Shown one piece after another: positions 31,197 through 41,080 of a stretch of DNA of 64,000 nt. Within the stretch, counting starts at the first letter, position 1. Every line of letters starts with the position of its first letter. The position numbers and the translations under genes are program-made. The notes below the pieces were generated by a model. The model did no database searches. It was not told where the DNA came from and saw only the letters and a program-made list of their open reading frames with translations. The DNA is taken from positions 1-64,000 of the forward strand of contig NZ_JANQIM010000031.1 of NCBI RefSeq assembly GCF_028282165.1. Direction: 5' to 3'. Origin of the DNA: Winogradskyella sp. (lineage in GTDB: Bacteria > Bacteroidota > Bacteroidia > Flavobacteriales > Flavobacteriaceae).

Positions 31197-32285
31197 ATGG
31201 CAAAAAAGCAATTACTTACTAAAAAGTCTATGGATTTTTTAGAGAAATATTTGAACAATGCATCACCAACAGGTTACGAATGGGAAGGTCAAAAACTATG
31301 GATGGATTACTTAAAACCTTATGTTGACGAGTTCATCACAGATACTTATGGCACCGCCGTTGCAGTTATAAACCCTAAGGCCAACTACAAAGTTGTAATT
31401 GAAGGCCATGCCGATGAAATTTCCTGGTATGTTAATTATATTTCAGATAAGGGCTTATTATATGTCATAAGAAATGGTGGTAGTGACCACCAAATAGCAC
31501 CTAGTAAGGTGGTCAATATTCATACTAAAAAAGGTATCGTAAAAGGTGTATTTGGCTGGCCAGCGATTCATACTAGAAATAGAGCTAAGGAAGAGCCACC
31601 AAAACCAGATAACATCTGTATAGATATTGGCGCAAAAGATAAAGCCGAAGTAGAAAAAATGGGAGTTCATGTGGGTTGTGTTATTACTTATCCTGATGAA
31701 TTTCATATTCTTAATAAGGACAAATTTGTTTGTAGAGCCCTAGACAATAGAATGGGAGGCTTTATGATTGCCGAAGTGGCACGTTTGCTTCATGAGAACA
31801 AAAAAACATTGCCATTTGGACTTTACATTACAAATTCCGTACAAGAAGAAATAGGCTTACGCGGTGCAGAAATGATTACTGAGACTATTCAGCCCAATGT
31901 GGCCATAGTTACTGATGTAACGCATGACACTACAACTCCAATGATCGACCAGAAGAAACAAGGCTATGCAGAAATCGGTAAAGGTCCAGTAGTGGCTTAC
32001 GCACCTGCAGTTCAACAAAAATTAAGAGACCTTATCACGGACACCGCTGAAGAAAAGAAAATCCCATTTCAACGTGCAGCTTTATCAAGAGCCACAGGAA
32101 CAGATACAGATGCTTTTGCCTACAGTAATGGTGGTGTAGCTTCTGCCTTAATTTCCTTGCCACTTCGCTATATGCACACCACGGTAGAAATGGTGCATAA
32201 AAGTGATGTTGAGAATGTGATACGACTGATTTATGAAACGCTCTTAAAAATTGAGGACGGAGAAACTTTTAGTTATTTTGAATAA
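31197..32285 (+). CDS. M42 family metallopeptidase (glutamyl/other aminopeptidase)
   Basis: A 362-residue cytoplasmic dizinc aminopeptidase. Metal and catalytic residues are visible: H in EGHADEISWYV, D in ALDNRMGG, the EE of QEEIGLRGA, D in VTDVTHDT, and H in RYMHTTVEM. M42 enzymes form tetrahedral dodecamers that trim peptides. Divergent from the DUF4294 gene over 123 bp. Confidence 0.93.
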   Translation: MAKKQLLTKKSMDFLEKYLNNASPTGYEWEGQKLWMDYLKPYVDEFITDTYGTAVAVINPKANYKVVIEGHADEISWYVNYISDKGLLYVIRNGGSDHQIAPSKVVNIHTKKGIVKGVFGWPAIHTRNRAKEEPPKPDNICIDIGAKDKAEVEKMGVHVGCVITYPDEFHILNKDKFVCRALDNRMGGFMIAEVARLLHENKKTLPFGLYITNSVQEEIGLRGAEMITETIQPNVAIVTDVTHDTTTPMIDQKKQGYAEIGKGPVVAYAPAVQQKLRDLITDTAEEKKIPFQRAALSRATGTDTDAFAYSNGGVASALISLPLRYMHTTVEMVHKSDVENVIRLIYETLLKIEDGETFSYFE

Positions 32286-32428
32286 TATTTTTTCTATTTA
32301 AATCTCAGTTCTAGCGCCGTGTCTTCCATAGTTTTGTATTGCGGATAGGCAGTCGAGAACACTTTAAATACTATAATTATTAAGACATCACGACTACGCC
32401 TACACAGAGCGAAGTCGGAGTGCTCTAT

Positions 32429-33001
32429 ATGACAGATCGCAATTTGGACGAATACATTGATATAATAACTTCTGAAGGAAAACCAACCGGTAAAACCGCT
32501 TTAAAATCTGAAGCACATAAACATGGGTGGTATCATAACACCATACATCTATGGCTTTACACTAAGGATAGAGAAGTTTTATTGCAACAGCGTTCACACA
32601 AGAAGGCAATACATCCATTACTTTGGGATGTTTCTGCTGCAGGCCATATCGACGCTGGTGAAACCTTTATAGAAGCGGCTTTAAGAGAAACTAAAGAGGA
32701 AATAGATTTACAATTACAACCCGAAGATTTAACTAAGATTGGTGTAAAACTGCATGAGTCTTCTTATAATAATGGCACTATTCGAGATAATGAGTTTCAT
32801 CAGGTATACATTGCTGAACTCAAAGTAGATTTAAGGGATTTGACTCCTCAAGAGAACGAAGTTGAAGCCTTAAAATTAGTCTCGTTCAAGGAATTTGAAG
32901 TCTTATTGGAAAACAGTGCAACCAATCATCACTTTATACCAACAAATAAGCCATATTATAGATTTGTTTTAAAGGCTATTAAAGAGAAACTTGGTCTATG
33001 A
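32429..33001 (+). CDS. NUDIX hydrolase (isopentenyl-diphosphate isomerase-like)
   Basis: A 190-residue protein from the ATG at 32429 (an upstream GTG at 32420 lies within a dispersed repeat). Nudix box: GHIDAGETFIEAALRETKEE, with E residues for the metal. The start (DEYIDIITSEGKPTGKTAL) and WDVSAAGHID are of the IDI-like NUDIX branch, which in most bacteria hydrolyses nucleotide or flavin diphosphates. The stop overlaps the next start (ATGA). Confidence 0.87.
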   Translation: MTDRNLDEYIDIITSEGKPTGKTALKSEAHKHGWYHNTIHLWLYTKDREVLLQQRSHKKAIHPLLWDVSAAGHIDAGETFIEAALRETKEEIDLQLQPEDLTKIGVKLHESSYNNGTIRDNEFHQVYIAELKVDLRDLTPQENEVEALKLVSFKEFEVLLENSATNHHFIPTNKPYYRFVLKAIKEKLGL

Positions 33002-33675
33002 GTTTAATACTAATGGCTGTCGCTCCAATAATGGTGATTCTTATTTACATTTATTTTCAGGATAAATATGAAAAAGAACCTGTCGGTTTATTGATTGCCA
33101 GTTTTTTATTAGGTGGTATAGTTAGCGTTTTAATAGTAACTGCGCTTTATTTATTTACAGGGCAGTTTATTCCAATTACGGACGAGTATAGTGTGTGGCA
33201 ACAGTTTATTCAAGCGTTTGTAGTCGTTGCTTTATCTGAAGAATTTAGCAAATATGTTATAGTAAAATATTTTGCCCAACCCAAAAAAGCGTTTAACGAA
33301 CCTTTTGATGGAATTATCTATGCTGTAATGGTATCTATGGGTTTTGCATGTACCGAGAATATTATGTATGTATTTCAAGGTGGTTTTGAAACTGCTGTTT
33401 TACGTGCTTTTACGGCTGTCCCAGCCCATGCCACTTTTGGGGTTTTAATGGGTTACTACATGGGCAAGGCCAAATTTTCAAAAACCCGGTTTAGGTTAAA
33501 TATGGCCGGCTTGTTTTTGGCAGTACTTTTTCACGGTGCTTATGATTTCTTTTTGTTTATCCGGTTTATTCCTGGCATCTCTATAGGTGCATTTATTTCA
33601 CTATTAATTGCTATCATGCTGTCCAGGAAAGCTATAAAACGTCATCAGGATAATTCAAACTTTAAATCTTTGTAA
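32998..33675 (+). CDS. PrsW-family intramembrane metalloprotease
   Basis: A 225-residue protein with ~7 membrane helices. Catalytic-type motifs are SEEFSKY (E-E-x3-K), PAHATFG and HGAYDFFLF near the C-terminus. PrsW enzymes cleave membrane anti-sigma factors or related CAAX-like substrates. Coupled to the NUDIX gene through a 4-base overlap. Confidence 0.87.
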   Translation: MSLILMAVAPIMVILIYIYFQDKYEKEPVGLLIASFLLGGIVSVLIVTALYLFTGQFIPITDEYSVWQQFIQAFVVVALSEEFSKYVIVKYFAQPKKAFNEPFDGIIYAVMVSMGFACTENIMYVFQGGFETAVLRAFTAVPAHATFGVLMGYYMGKAKFSKTRFRLNMAGLFLAVLFHGAYDFFLFIRFIPGISIGAFISLLIAIMLSRKAIKRHQDNSNFKSL

Positions 33676-33757
33676 ACACTTTTCTAAACATGATTTATTT
33701 CATATTTTAGGACCTCTTTATAATCTAATTTAGCCAAAGTTTAATAAACATTTATCT

Positions 33758-34234
33758 ATGTATAAAGCAAAAGTTAACGCTTCTTATGAGTTTGATATAA
33801 ACAAAGAAGCAGTAGAAGAACTTGATGCCGTTGAATCCTCGACCAACCAGTATCACATACTTCACAAAAATGCATCTATAAAAGCCAAAATTCTAGATGC
33901 TGAGTTCAACAAAAAACAGTATCGTATAAAAGTCAATAACAATATCTATGATGTTGTTATTAATGATACCCTAGACCAACAAATTACGGCTTTGGGATTT
34001 GAGATGGGCTCATCTAAAAAAGTAAGTGAAATTAAAGCGCCTATGCCAGGATTAATTCTAGAGATCAATGTAAAAGAAGGCCAAGAGGTCAAAGAAGATG
34101 ATGCCTTGGTGATCTTAGAAGCCATGAAAATGGAAAATGTGATCAACTCACCACGTGAGGGTGTCATCAAATCACTAAAAGTAAAACAAGGGGATACCGT
34201 AGAAAAAAACTCGCTTTTAATCGAATTCGAATAA
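33758..34234 (+). CDS. Biotin carboxyl carrier protein of acyl-CoA carboxylase
   Basis: A 158-residue protein. The C-terminal biotinyl domain has EAMKMEN with K124 as the biotin site, preceded by KAPMPGLILEINVKEGQEV. The N-terminal ~85 residues are the usual linker domain of Bacteroidota propionyl-CoA carboxylase carrier subunits. First of a three-gene carboxylase operon with the genes at 34353 and 35799. Confidence 0.92.
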   Translation: MYKAKVNASYEFDINKEAVEELDAVESSTNQYHILHKNASIKAKILDAEFNKKQYRIKVNNNIYDVVINDTLDQQITALGFEMGSSKKVSEIKAPMPGLILEINVKEGQEVKEDDALVILEAMKMENVINSPREGVIKSLKVKQGDTVEKNSLLIEFE

Positions 34235-34265
34235 CATGATGAGTCAGTTCTAGTGTCCTGACTGT

Positions 34266-34279
34266 CCGATAGCTATCGG
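34266..34279. repeat. Palindrome CCGATAGCTATCGG
   Basis: A perfect 14 bp palindrome in the 118 bp gap between the carrier and carboxylase genes, next to a TCACT-CGG-AGTGA hairpin (34326-34338). The same palindrome occurs in several cassette-site loops (1669, 5424, 13709, 19751), so it is a dispersed element of this genome. Confidence 0.7.
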
Positions 34280-34352
34280 GATCAGGATGTATCGAGAACT
34301 TCTAGATAAAATCTTTATCAAAAATCACTCGGAGTGACAAAAAAAAACTTAC

Positions 34353-35792
34353 ATGAAAAAAATATTAGTTGCCAATCGTGGCGAAATTGCCATCCGTGTC
34401 ATGCGGACTGCAAAGCAAATGGGAATAAAAACTGTAGCTGTTTATTCTGAAGTAGACAGACATGCACCACATGTTAAATATGCTGGCGAGGCCGTATGCA
34501 TCGGTCCAGCCCCCTCTAGCGAATCTTATCTACGGGGTGATAAGATTATTGAAGTCGCCAAAGCATTAAATGTGGATGGTATTCATCCTGGATATGGATT
34601 CTTAAGTGAAAATGCAGACTTTGCCGAATTGTGCGAAGCCAATGGAATCATTTTTATAGGCCCGAGATCTAAAGCCATAAAAATGATGGGCGACAAATTA
34701 GCAGCTAAAGAAGCTGTTAAGGACTATAACATCCCAATGGTTCCTGGTGTCGACCATGCCATTACAGACCCAAAAGAAGCCGTAGAGATTGCTAAAAAGA
34801 TTGGTTTTCCAATCCTTATCAAAGCTGCAGCAGGTGGTGGCGGAAAAGGTATGCGAATTGTTGAGAAAGAAAAAGATGTTGTGAGTCAAATGAAACGTGC
34901 CATTAGTGAAGCAACATCAGCTTTTGGAGATGGTTCTGTTTTTGTTGAAAAGTATGTAACATCACCAAGACATATCGAGATTCAGATTATGGCAGATATG
35001 CATGGTAATTATCTTCATTTCTTTGAGCGGGAATGCTCTATTCAAAGACGTCACCAAAAAGTAGTTGAAGAAGCACCTTCAGCTATTCTCACACCACAGT
35101 TAAGAGATAAAATGGGGCAAGCTGCTATCAATGTAGCGAGATCCTGTGATTATGTTGGTGCAGGTACGGTAGAATTTCTAATGGATGCTGACCATAATTT
35201 CTACTTCCTGGAAATGAATACACGCCTTCAAGTAGAGCATCCAGTAACAGAATGGATATCTGGTGTTGATTTAGTAGAATTACAAATTAAGGTAGCACGT
35301 GGAGAGGAACTGACTATTAAACAAGAAGATCTCAAAATAAATGGACATGCCGTTGAACTACGTGTGTATGCAGAAGATCCAATGAATGATTTTCTACCAA
35401 GTGTTGGTAACTTAGAAGAATATAAATTACCCAAAGGCGATCATGTCCGTGTAGATAATGGTTTTGAAGAAGGGATGGATATCCCGATTTATTACGACCC
35501 AATGCTATCTAAGCTTATCACCTATGGGAAAACCAGAAGTGAAGCCATTGAGTGGATGATTTATGCCATAGACAATTATAAAGTAAAAGGTGTAAGAACC
35601 ACATTGCCTTTTGGAAGGTTTGTTTGCAAACATGAAGCCTTTAGAAGTGGTAATTTCGATACCCATTTTGTAAAAGACTATTATTCGCCAAGCATATTAG
35701 AAGAAGCGAGCGAAATGGAGGCCGAATTAGCCGCAAAACTTGCACTTAAACAATATTTTGAAGATCAAAAACAATTAAGACTACCTAATTAA
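34353..35792 (+). CDS. accC: Acetyl/propionyl-CoA carboxylase biotin carboxylase subunit
   Basis: A 479-residue ATP-grasp enzyme that carboxylates biotin with bicarbonate and ATP. Motifs: HPGYGFLSENADFAELC, AAAGGGGKGMR glycine loop, ERECSIQRRHQKVVEEAPS and EMNTRLQVEHPVTE. It lies between carrier and transferase genes, so it serves the propionyl/methylmalonyl-type carboxylase rather than (or besides) fatty acid synthesis. Confidence 0.94.
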   Translation: MKKILVANRGEIAIRVMRTAKQMGIKTVAVYSEVDRHAPHVKYAGEAVCIGPAPSSESYLRGDKIIEVAKALNVDGIHPGYGFLSENADFAELCEANGIIFIGPRSKAIKMMGDKLAAKEAVKDYNIPMVPGVDHAITDPKEAVEIAKKIGFPILIKAAAGGGGKGMRIVEKEKDVVSQMKRAISEATSAFGDGSVFVEKYVTSPRHIEIQIMADMHGNYLHFFERECSIQRRHQKVVEEAPSAILTPQLRDKMGQAAINVARSCDYVGAGTVEFLMDADHNFYFLEMNTRLQVEHPVTEWISGVDLVELQIKVARGEELTIKQEDLKINGHAVELRVYAEDPMNDFLPSVGNLEEYKLPKGDHVRVDNGFEEGMDIPIYYDPMLSKLITYGKTRSEAIEWMIYAIDNYKVKGVRTTLPFGRFVCKHEAFRSGNFDTHFVKDYYSPSILEEASEMEAELAAKLALKQYFEDQKQLRLPN

Positions 35793-35798
35793 GATATC

Positions 35799-37340
35799 AT
35801 GGAGACTAAAATAAAAACACTAAACGAAAAAATTGCCTTATCTAAATTAGGAGGAGGTCAAGCTAGAATTGATAAACAACACCAAAAGAAAAAACTAACC
35901 GCAAGAGAACGTATCCTTTATCTACTGGACGAAGGATCTTTTGAAGAAATTGGTGCTCTTGTTACTCACAGAACAAAGGATTTTGGTATGGAAAATCAAA
36001 AATTCTATGGTGATGGTGTGGTGACAGGTTATGGAACTGTAGACGGACGACTAGTATATGTTTTTGCCCAGGACTTTACAGTTTTTGGTGGTTCATTGTC
36101 CGAAACCCATGCCGAAAAGATTTGCAAAATCATGGATATGGCCGTCAATGTCGGAGCACCTGTTATTGGTTTAAACGATTCTGGTGGCGCACGTATCCAA
36201 GAAGGTGTACGTTCTTTAGGGGGCTATGCTGACATATTTTATAGAAATGTACAGGCTTCGGGTGTCATTCCTCAGATTTCTGCCATTATGGGGCCATGTG
36301 CTGGAGGTGCCGTGTACTCGCCTGCAATGACCGATTTTACAATTATGGTACAAGACACAAGTTATATGTTTGTTACTGGACCAAATGTTGTAAAAACTGT
36401 AACAAACGAAGAAGTCACTAGTGAAGAACTTGGCGGTGCTAGCGTACATTCTACAAAATCGGGTGTAGCACACAAAACTTCGGCTAATGATGTGGAGTGC
36501 TTAGAAGATATTAAACGTTTATTGAGCTATTTACCACAAAGCAATAGAGAAAAACCTAAGGACATTGATTTTGAGTTAAAGGAAGAAGTTAGGGAGAGTT
36601 TATCGAATATTGTTCCTGATAATCCTAATAAACCTTATGATATGCATAGTGTTATCGACGGGATTATAGACGAAGATTCTTTTTATGAAATCCATAAAGA
36701 CTATGCCGAGAATATTATTGTAGGCTTTGCGCGTCTTGGCGGAAAATCCATTGGTATTGTAGCCAATCAGCCTATGTTTTTAGCTGGTGTACTTGGTGTA
36801 AAGAGTTCTAAAAAAGCAGCGCGCTTTGTACGTTTTTGTGACGCCTTCAATATTCCTCTACTGGTATTAGAAGATGTTCCAGGATTTTTACCAGGTACGG
36901 ACCAAGAATGGAACGGAATTATTGTACATGGTGCCAAATTATTGTATGCTTTTAGTGAAGCCACAGTACCAAGGGTAACAGTAATTACAAGAAAAGCTTA
37001 TGGTGGTGCCTATGATGTGATGAACTCAAAACATATTGGTGCAGATATGAACTTTGCCTGGCCAAATGCCGAAATTGCTGTTATGGGTGCTAAAGGTGCT
37101 GCAGAGATCATCTTTAAAAGAGAAATTACAAGTGCCGAAGATCCTGAAGCCAAATGGAAAGAAAAAGAAGCAGAATATGCGGAACTTTTTGCCAACCCAT
37201 ATAGTGCGGCCGAAAGAGGTTACATCGATGAAGTCATCTTACCTAAAAATACAAGACGAAAACTAATTAAGGCTTTTAGCATGTTAGAAAATAAAGAGGT
37301 AAGTGAGCCTAAACGTAAGCATGGGAATATTCCTCTATAG
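35799..37340 (+). CDS. Acyl-CoA carboxylase carboxyltransferase (beta) subunit
   Basis: A 513-residue crotonase-fold carboxyltransferase with fused N and C halves: [20 protein letters not shown] and [12 protein letters not shown] in the first, [17 protein letters not shown] and [17 protein letters not shown] in the second, the oxyanion Gly pairs of the family. It fits propionyl-CoA carboxylase beta, feeding propionate to methylmalonyl-CoA. 6 bases after accC. Confidence 0.94.
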   Translation: METKIKTLNEKIALSKLGGGQARIDKQHQKKKLTARERILYLLDEGSFEEIGALVTHRTKDFGMENQKFYGDGVVTGYGTVDGRLVYVFAQDFTVFGGSLSETHAEKICKIMDMAVNVGAPVIGLNDSGGARIQEGVRSLGGYADIFYRNVQASGVIPQISAIMGPCAGGAVYSPAMTDFTIMVQDTSYMFVTGPNVVKTVTNEEVTSEELGGASVHSTKSGVAHKTSANDVECLEDIKRLLSYLPQSNREKPKDIDFELKEEVRESLSNIVPDNPNKPYDMHSVIDGIIDEDSFYEIHKDYAENIIVGFARLGGKSIGIVANQPMFLAGVLGVKSSKKAARFVRFCDAFNIPLLVLEDVPGFLPGTDQEWNGIIVHGAKLLYAFSEATVPRVTVITRKAYGGAYDVMNSKHIGADMNFAWPNAEIAVMGAKGAAEIIFKREITSAEDPEAKWKEKEAEYAELFANPYSAAERGYIDEVILPKNTRRKLIKAFSMLENKEVSEPKRKHGNIPL

Positions 37341-37355
37341 AAGGTTAATCAATTA

Positions 37356-38357
37356 TTAGTTGTCTAACCATTCTATGGCATCTTGAATAATAGTGGCATT
37401 TGAAGATAATTGTTCTGGTGCAATGGCCTGACCATAAATCTGTTGATTTCTATCAGCCATATTACTTGTTGTTAAATACAAAAAAGCCCCATCACTCATA
37501 GAGAATGATGTGTTTCCAGTAGATAAACCACAAGTAGAAGAAGCACCGAAGGTCTTTGTATTTGGTCTTCCTAAAAAGCTAACGACAATGGCTTCTCCTG
37601 AGCTAGCCACACCGTTATCTATCAACAAGGCCACTTTAGGGTTTGGAGTTATGAGATGATACGAATTGTAGAGTTGTAAAGCTATACTATTATTAAACTT
37701 AGCTGCACCATCTTCAAAACTCCATTCTAAAAATGTACCATCTGGATAACTAAAGTAACCCGCTGTACCTTCTCCCAATATTGGCCCGATACCTGCCAAC
37801 ATTGGCCACATATTTCCGCCACCACTGTCTCTTAAATCAACAATCCAACCTTCTATATTGGGGTTATCCTGTTCTATAATTTGATCTTGAATCTCATTGG
37901 CCAATTGAATATTAGTTTGATCGGATAAAAAATTACCATTAACTTTTACATAACCAATAGTATCAGGTAACCCTGATACAGATTCGTAGTCACCATTACA
38001 AGGTATGCCATTAGAAAAAATATAAGACTCTTCCACTGTGATAAAAAAGCTATGGTTGTCTCCCAATAGAATCAAGGCCTTACGTATAGCGTTATGCGTT
38101 TCGCTAATCGTTTGTGCTGCTCCGGCCTCAGAAAACACTTCTTCTCTAAAATTATCCCAATCAATTGTATTTCTATGTAAAGCGTTATTAGACATAATAT
38201 TTATAAGCTCATCTAAATATTCAGAAGCTATACTAGAAATTTCTTCTTCGACGATCACTTCTTCGTTAGTCATTGTTTCTGAAGGCTGTTGGGCATCATA
38301 GTTATTGCTACAAGCTGATAAAATAATTGCGATAGCAAATGTAACTCTTAAGCTCAT
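37356..38357 (-). CDS. S41-family peptidase lipoprotein
   Basis: A 333-residue protein. Lipobox SAC (Cys16) after a short signal. The tail-specific-protease fold is evident: IGYVKVNGNFLS, WIVDLRDSGGGNMWPM, and the nucleophile region NGVASSGEAIVVSFLG. No PDZ domain is apparent. A predicted outer-membrane or periplasmic serine peptidase. Convergent with the carboxylase operon, 15 bases apart. Confidence 0.85.
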   Translation of the reverse strand: MSLRVTFAIAIILSACSNNYDAQQPSETMTNEEVIVEEEISSIASEYLDELINIMSNNALHRNTIDWDNFREEVFSEAGAAQTISETHNAIRKALILLGDNHSFFITVEESYIFSNGIPCNGDYESVSGLPDTIGYVKVNGNFLSDQTNIQLANEIQDQIIEQDNPNIEGWIVDLRDSGGGNMWPMLAGIGPILGEGTAGYFSYPDGTFLEWSFEDGAAKFNNSIALQLYNSYHLITPNPKVALLIDNGVASSGEAIVVSFLGRPNTKTFGASSTCGLSTGNTSFSMSDGAFLYLTTSNMADRNQQIYGQAIAPEQLSSNATIIQDAIEWLDN

Positions 38358-38489
38358 CGGGGTTTATTCTATTTAAAAGGAAAATGTTTATCTAAAGATA
38401 TTAAAAAACCGACGATTCGAGGTCATAATAAGTACAACAACAGTATAAAGATTTGCCAAGTTCGACCCTCATGGAACTTTTAAGAATAA

Positions 38490-38885
38490 TTATATTACAG
38501 AATCAGAATTAACACAATCGGCACACTGACCTTTAAGCATAATGTTTGCCGTTTCAATGTTCCGATTGTCTACTTTCGGAATAGGAATATTTATCTCCAA
38601 ACACTCTACTTTTCCACAATCATTACACTCAAAGTGTGGGTGTATATCATTATGGTTGTGCGTAGTACATTGGTGGCATTTAGCATACCACTTCAGCCCA
38701 TTTGTTCCTGCAAATGAATGAATAGTACCCTCATTCTCTAGACGATTGAGTATTCGATATACCGTAGTCTTGTTCATTTGTCCCTTAAGCTTTTCTACTA
38801 AATCAACAACAGATAAGGCTTCATGTGCATTTTCGAATATGGATAAAATAATATTTACAGACTTTGTTTTTCTTTTAATACTCAT
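38490..38885 (-). CDS. Fur-family transcriptional repressor (Zur-like)
   Basis: A 131-residue protein. Winged helix: NKTTVYRILNRLENEGTIHSF. Metal sites: KCHQCTTHNHNDIHPHFEC, a CNDC pair and a C-terminal CADC pair for structural zinc. The divergent operon (ABC exporter, MerC, FolE) suggests zinc or another metal rather than iron. It has its own -33 TTTG (38921-38918) and -7 TAGATTTG (38897-38890) with an operator between, so autoregulation is likely. Confidence 0.85.
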   Translation of the reverse strand: MSIKRKTKSVNIILSIFENAHEALSVVDLVEKLKGQMNKTTVYRILNRLENEGTIHSFAGTNGLKWYAKCHQCTTHNHNDIHPHFECNDCGKVECLEINIPIPKVDNRNIETANIMLKGQCADCVNSDSVI

Positions 38886-38898
38886 AACGCAAATCTAC

Positions 38899-38913
38899 TG
38901 CAACTATGTTGCA
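38899..38913. promoter_or_regulatory. Operator 1, perfect palindrome TGCAAC-TAT-GTTGCA
   Basis: It lies between the -33 and -7 elements of the minus-strand Fur-family gene and overlaps the candidate -33 TTG (38909-38911) of the plus-strand operon. Same half-site as operator 2. Typical size and symmetry of a Fur/Zur box, though the half-site differs from the E. coli consensus. Confidence 0.75.
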
Positions 38914-38934
38914 TTATCAAATTTTATATTATTT

Positions 38935-38951
38935 TTGCAACTAAGTTGCAA
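38935..38951. promoter_or_regulatory. Operator 2, perfect palindrome TTGCAAC-TAA-GTTGCAA
   Basis: It overlaps the end of the plus-strand -7 box TATTTTTG (38930-38937) and ends 13 bases before the ABC ATPase start. Centre-to-centre distance to operator 1 is 37 bases. Binding here should block the operon promoter. Confidence 0.75.
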
Positions 38952-38963
38952 TAATGTAGATAT

Positions 38964-39665
38964 ATGATAACACTAAATGAAGTTTCAAAATCATTTAAAG
39001 GCAATAAGGCAATAGATAATCTTAGTTTAAACATAGTTGAAGGTGAAATTTTGGGTCTCCTTGGTGCTAATGGTGCTGGTAAATCCACGACTATAAATAT
39101 GTTATTGGGATTCATTACACCTGATTCTGGGCAGATTCGTATTTCAGATATTGATGTTATTAGTAATTCAGAAACGGCCAGAAAATTGGTGGGATATATT
39201 CCTGAGAATGTGAATCTCTACCCTCACCTCTCTGGCATAGAAAATCTAGATTATTTCTGCAGAATCGCAAATCTAAAATACACCAAATCTGAGCTTAAAG
39301 AGTTTTTGAATACCTGCGGCCTAGAAACTAAAGCTCATAAACAAAAAGTCTCAAGCTACTCTAAGGGAATGCGTCAAAAAGTTGGTATAGCAATAGCCTT
39401 TGCTAAAAAAGCAAAAGTACTATTATTAGATGAGCCTGCCAGTGGTTTAGATCCTTTGGCAAGTAATGAGTTATCTATGCTGCTTAAATCCCTAGCGTCT
39501 TCGGGTACAACAATTTTAATGGCGTCTCACGACATATTTAGGGTGCGGGAAGTATGTCATCGTATTGGCATATTAAAAAATGGCATCTTGGTAAAAGAAT
39601 TGAACAGTAAGGACGTTAGTGCCAACGAATTAGAAGCCCTTTATCTCAAGTATATGCAAAACTAG
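38964..39665 (+). CDS. ABC transporter ATP-binding protein
   Basis: A 233-residue ATPase. Walker A G34-ANGAGKST42, signature YSKGMRQKVGIAIA, Walker B VLLLDEPASGLDP, then the H-switch ASHD. It belongs to the NosF/CcmA-like exporters. First gene of a five-gene operon under two Fur-type operators; permeases follow at 39671 and 41077. Substrate unknown, metal-linked by context. Confidence 0.92.
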   Translation: MITLNEVSKSFKGNKAIDNLSLNIVEGEILGLLGANGAGKSTTINMLLGFITPDSGQIRISDIDVISNSETARKLVGYIPENVNLYPHLSGIENLDYFCRIANLKYTKSELKEFLNTCGLETKAHKQKVSSYSKGMRQKVGIAIAFAKKAKVLLLDEPASGLDPLASNELSMLLKSLASSGTTILMASHDIFRVREVCHRIGILKNGILVKELNSKDVSANELEALYLKYMQN

Positions 39666-39670
39666 CTAGG

Positions 39671-41080
39671 ATGAGGCAAATCATAACAAACGAATGGCGA
39701 TTACTGCTAAGAAATAAAATACTGTTGAGGTTATGTATTGGTTTTTTATTAGTTTTTGTACTCGCCATTTTTCTTTCTAGCAAACAATACCAAAAGCAGA
39801 TTGCCTCTTACAAAATTGCAAAGGATGAACTTAGAGAACAATGGGAAAGTATTGACTCCATGAATCCGCACAGTGCTGCTCACTATGGCACTTATGTGTT
39901 TAAGCCTACAAACGTATTGACCAACTTAGATGAAGGCGTTAATAGGGTTACAGGAAACGTATTGCGTGTGGAAGGTCACGTTCAAAATGAAATGGTACAT
40001 TCTGAAGCCTCCCAAATGACAAGTATTTCAAAATTCGGGAAGCTTAAAGCATCGCTCCTTCTCCAATACATTGTCCCATTATTACTGATTTTTCTATCAT
40101 TTTCTTCCGTGAATTCAGAACGAGAACAGGGACGGTTAAAAATACTTTTGCTACAGAGTCCAAATTTACCTAAGCTTATGATGTCAAAGGCTTTAGCTAT
40201 TTGGCTATTCGGTATATTATTATTGAGCTTTACAGTTCTAATTTACACCCTTTTAAATTTGAAAAGCTTTAGCAGTGATATAGTATACAGATTGGTACTT
40301 TTTATGATAAGCTATAGCCTGTATTACTTTATTGTTGTTGGCCTTACTGTATTTCTCACTGCACGCTTTAAGAACGCGACTCTTGCACTAACAAGTATGA
40401 TTGGAATATGGATCTTATGGACCGTTTTTGTCCCAAATATAATAATGAGTAGTGTCGAAAAATGGCATCCCTTACCAAGCAGAAATGAGTTTAAAACCGC
40501 TATGCAAGAGGACCGCTCTAAAGGCATAGACGGACACAATCCTAAAGATGAACGTGGCAAGGCTTTGGAAGAAAAGATTTTAGCCGAATATAAAGTAGAT
40601 AGTTTATCACAATTGCCTATTAATTTTGATGGCATTCGTATGCAAGAAGATGAAGAATACGGCAATATTGTATGGGATAAGCATTTTGGAAATCTCTCTG
40701 AAGTCCTTCAAAAACAAAAGAAAAAAGTGCAACTTTTTGGTGTTTTCAGTCCATTAATTTCGCTTCAAAACTCTAGCATGGGTTATGCAGGTAATGACAA
40801 TCTGCACCACCAGTTATTCCTAAGACAAGTTGAAGATTACAGACGTGTTTTTATAAAAGAACTAAACGATGAACATGCTTATGGTGGTTCTAAAACAGGT
40901 GATTGGGGCTGGAAAGCCAAAAATGAATTCTTCAGATCTATTAAGGACTTTAACTACAAAAACACTAATCTCAATAGTGTTTGGAATTATTACATCATGG
41001 ATAACATATTTCTAGTTTTATGGTCAATTGCAACCGTTGGATTAATCCTATTTGGAACTAAACGAATGGATATTGTATGA
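39671..41080 (+). CDS. ABC transporter permease (DUF3526-type)
   Basis: A 469-residue membrane protein. One N-terminal helix (~20-38), a ~110-residue periplasmic loop, a cluster of ~5 helices (residues ~135-265), a large second periplasmic region and a final helix. This is the DUF3526/NosY-like layout. It overlaps the next gene by 4 bases (ATGA), indicating a heterodimeric permease. Confidence 0.85.
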   Translation: MRQIITNEWRLLLRNKILLRLCIGFLLVFVLAIFLSSKQYQKQIASYKIAKDELREQWESIDSMNPHSAAHYGTYVFKPTNVLTNLDEGVNRVTGNVLRVEGHVQNEMVHSEASQMTSISKFGKLKASLLLQYIVPLLLIFLSFSSVNSEREQGRLKILLLQSPNLPKLMMSKALAIWLFGILLLSFTVLIYTLLNLKSFSSDIVYRLVLFMISYSLYYFIVVGLTVFLTARFKNATLALTSMIGIWILWTVFVPNIIMSSVEKWHPLPSRNEFKTAMQEDRSKGIDGHNPKDERGKALEEKILAEYKVDSLSQLPINFDGIRMQEDEEYGNIVWDKHFGNLSEVLQKQKKKVQLFGVFSPLISLQNSSMGYAGNDNLHHQLFLRQVEDYRRVFIKELNDEHAYGGSKTGDWGWKAKNEFFRSIKDFNYKNTNLNSVWNYYIMDNIFLVLWSIATVGLILFGTKRMDIV

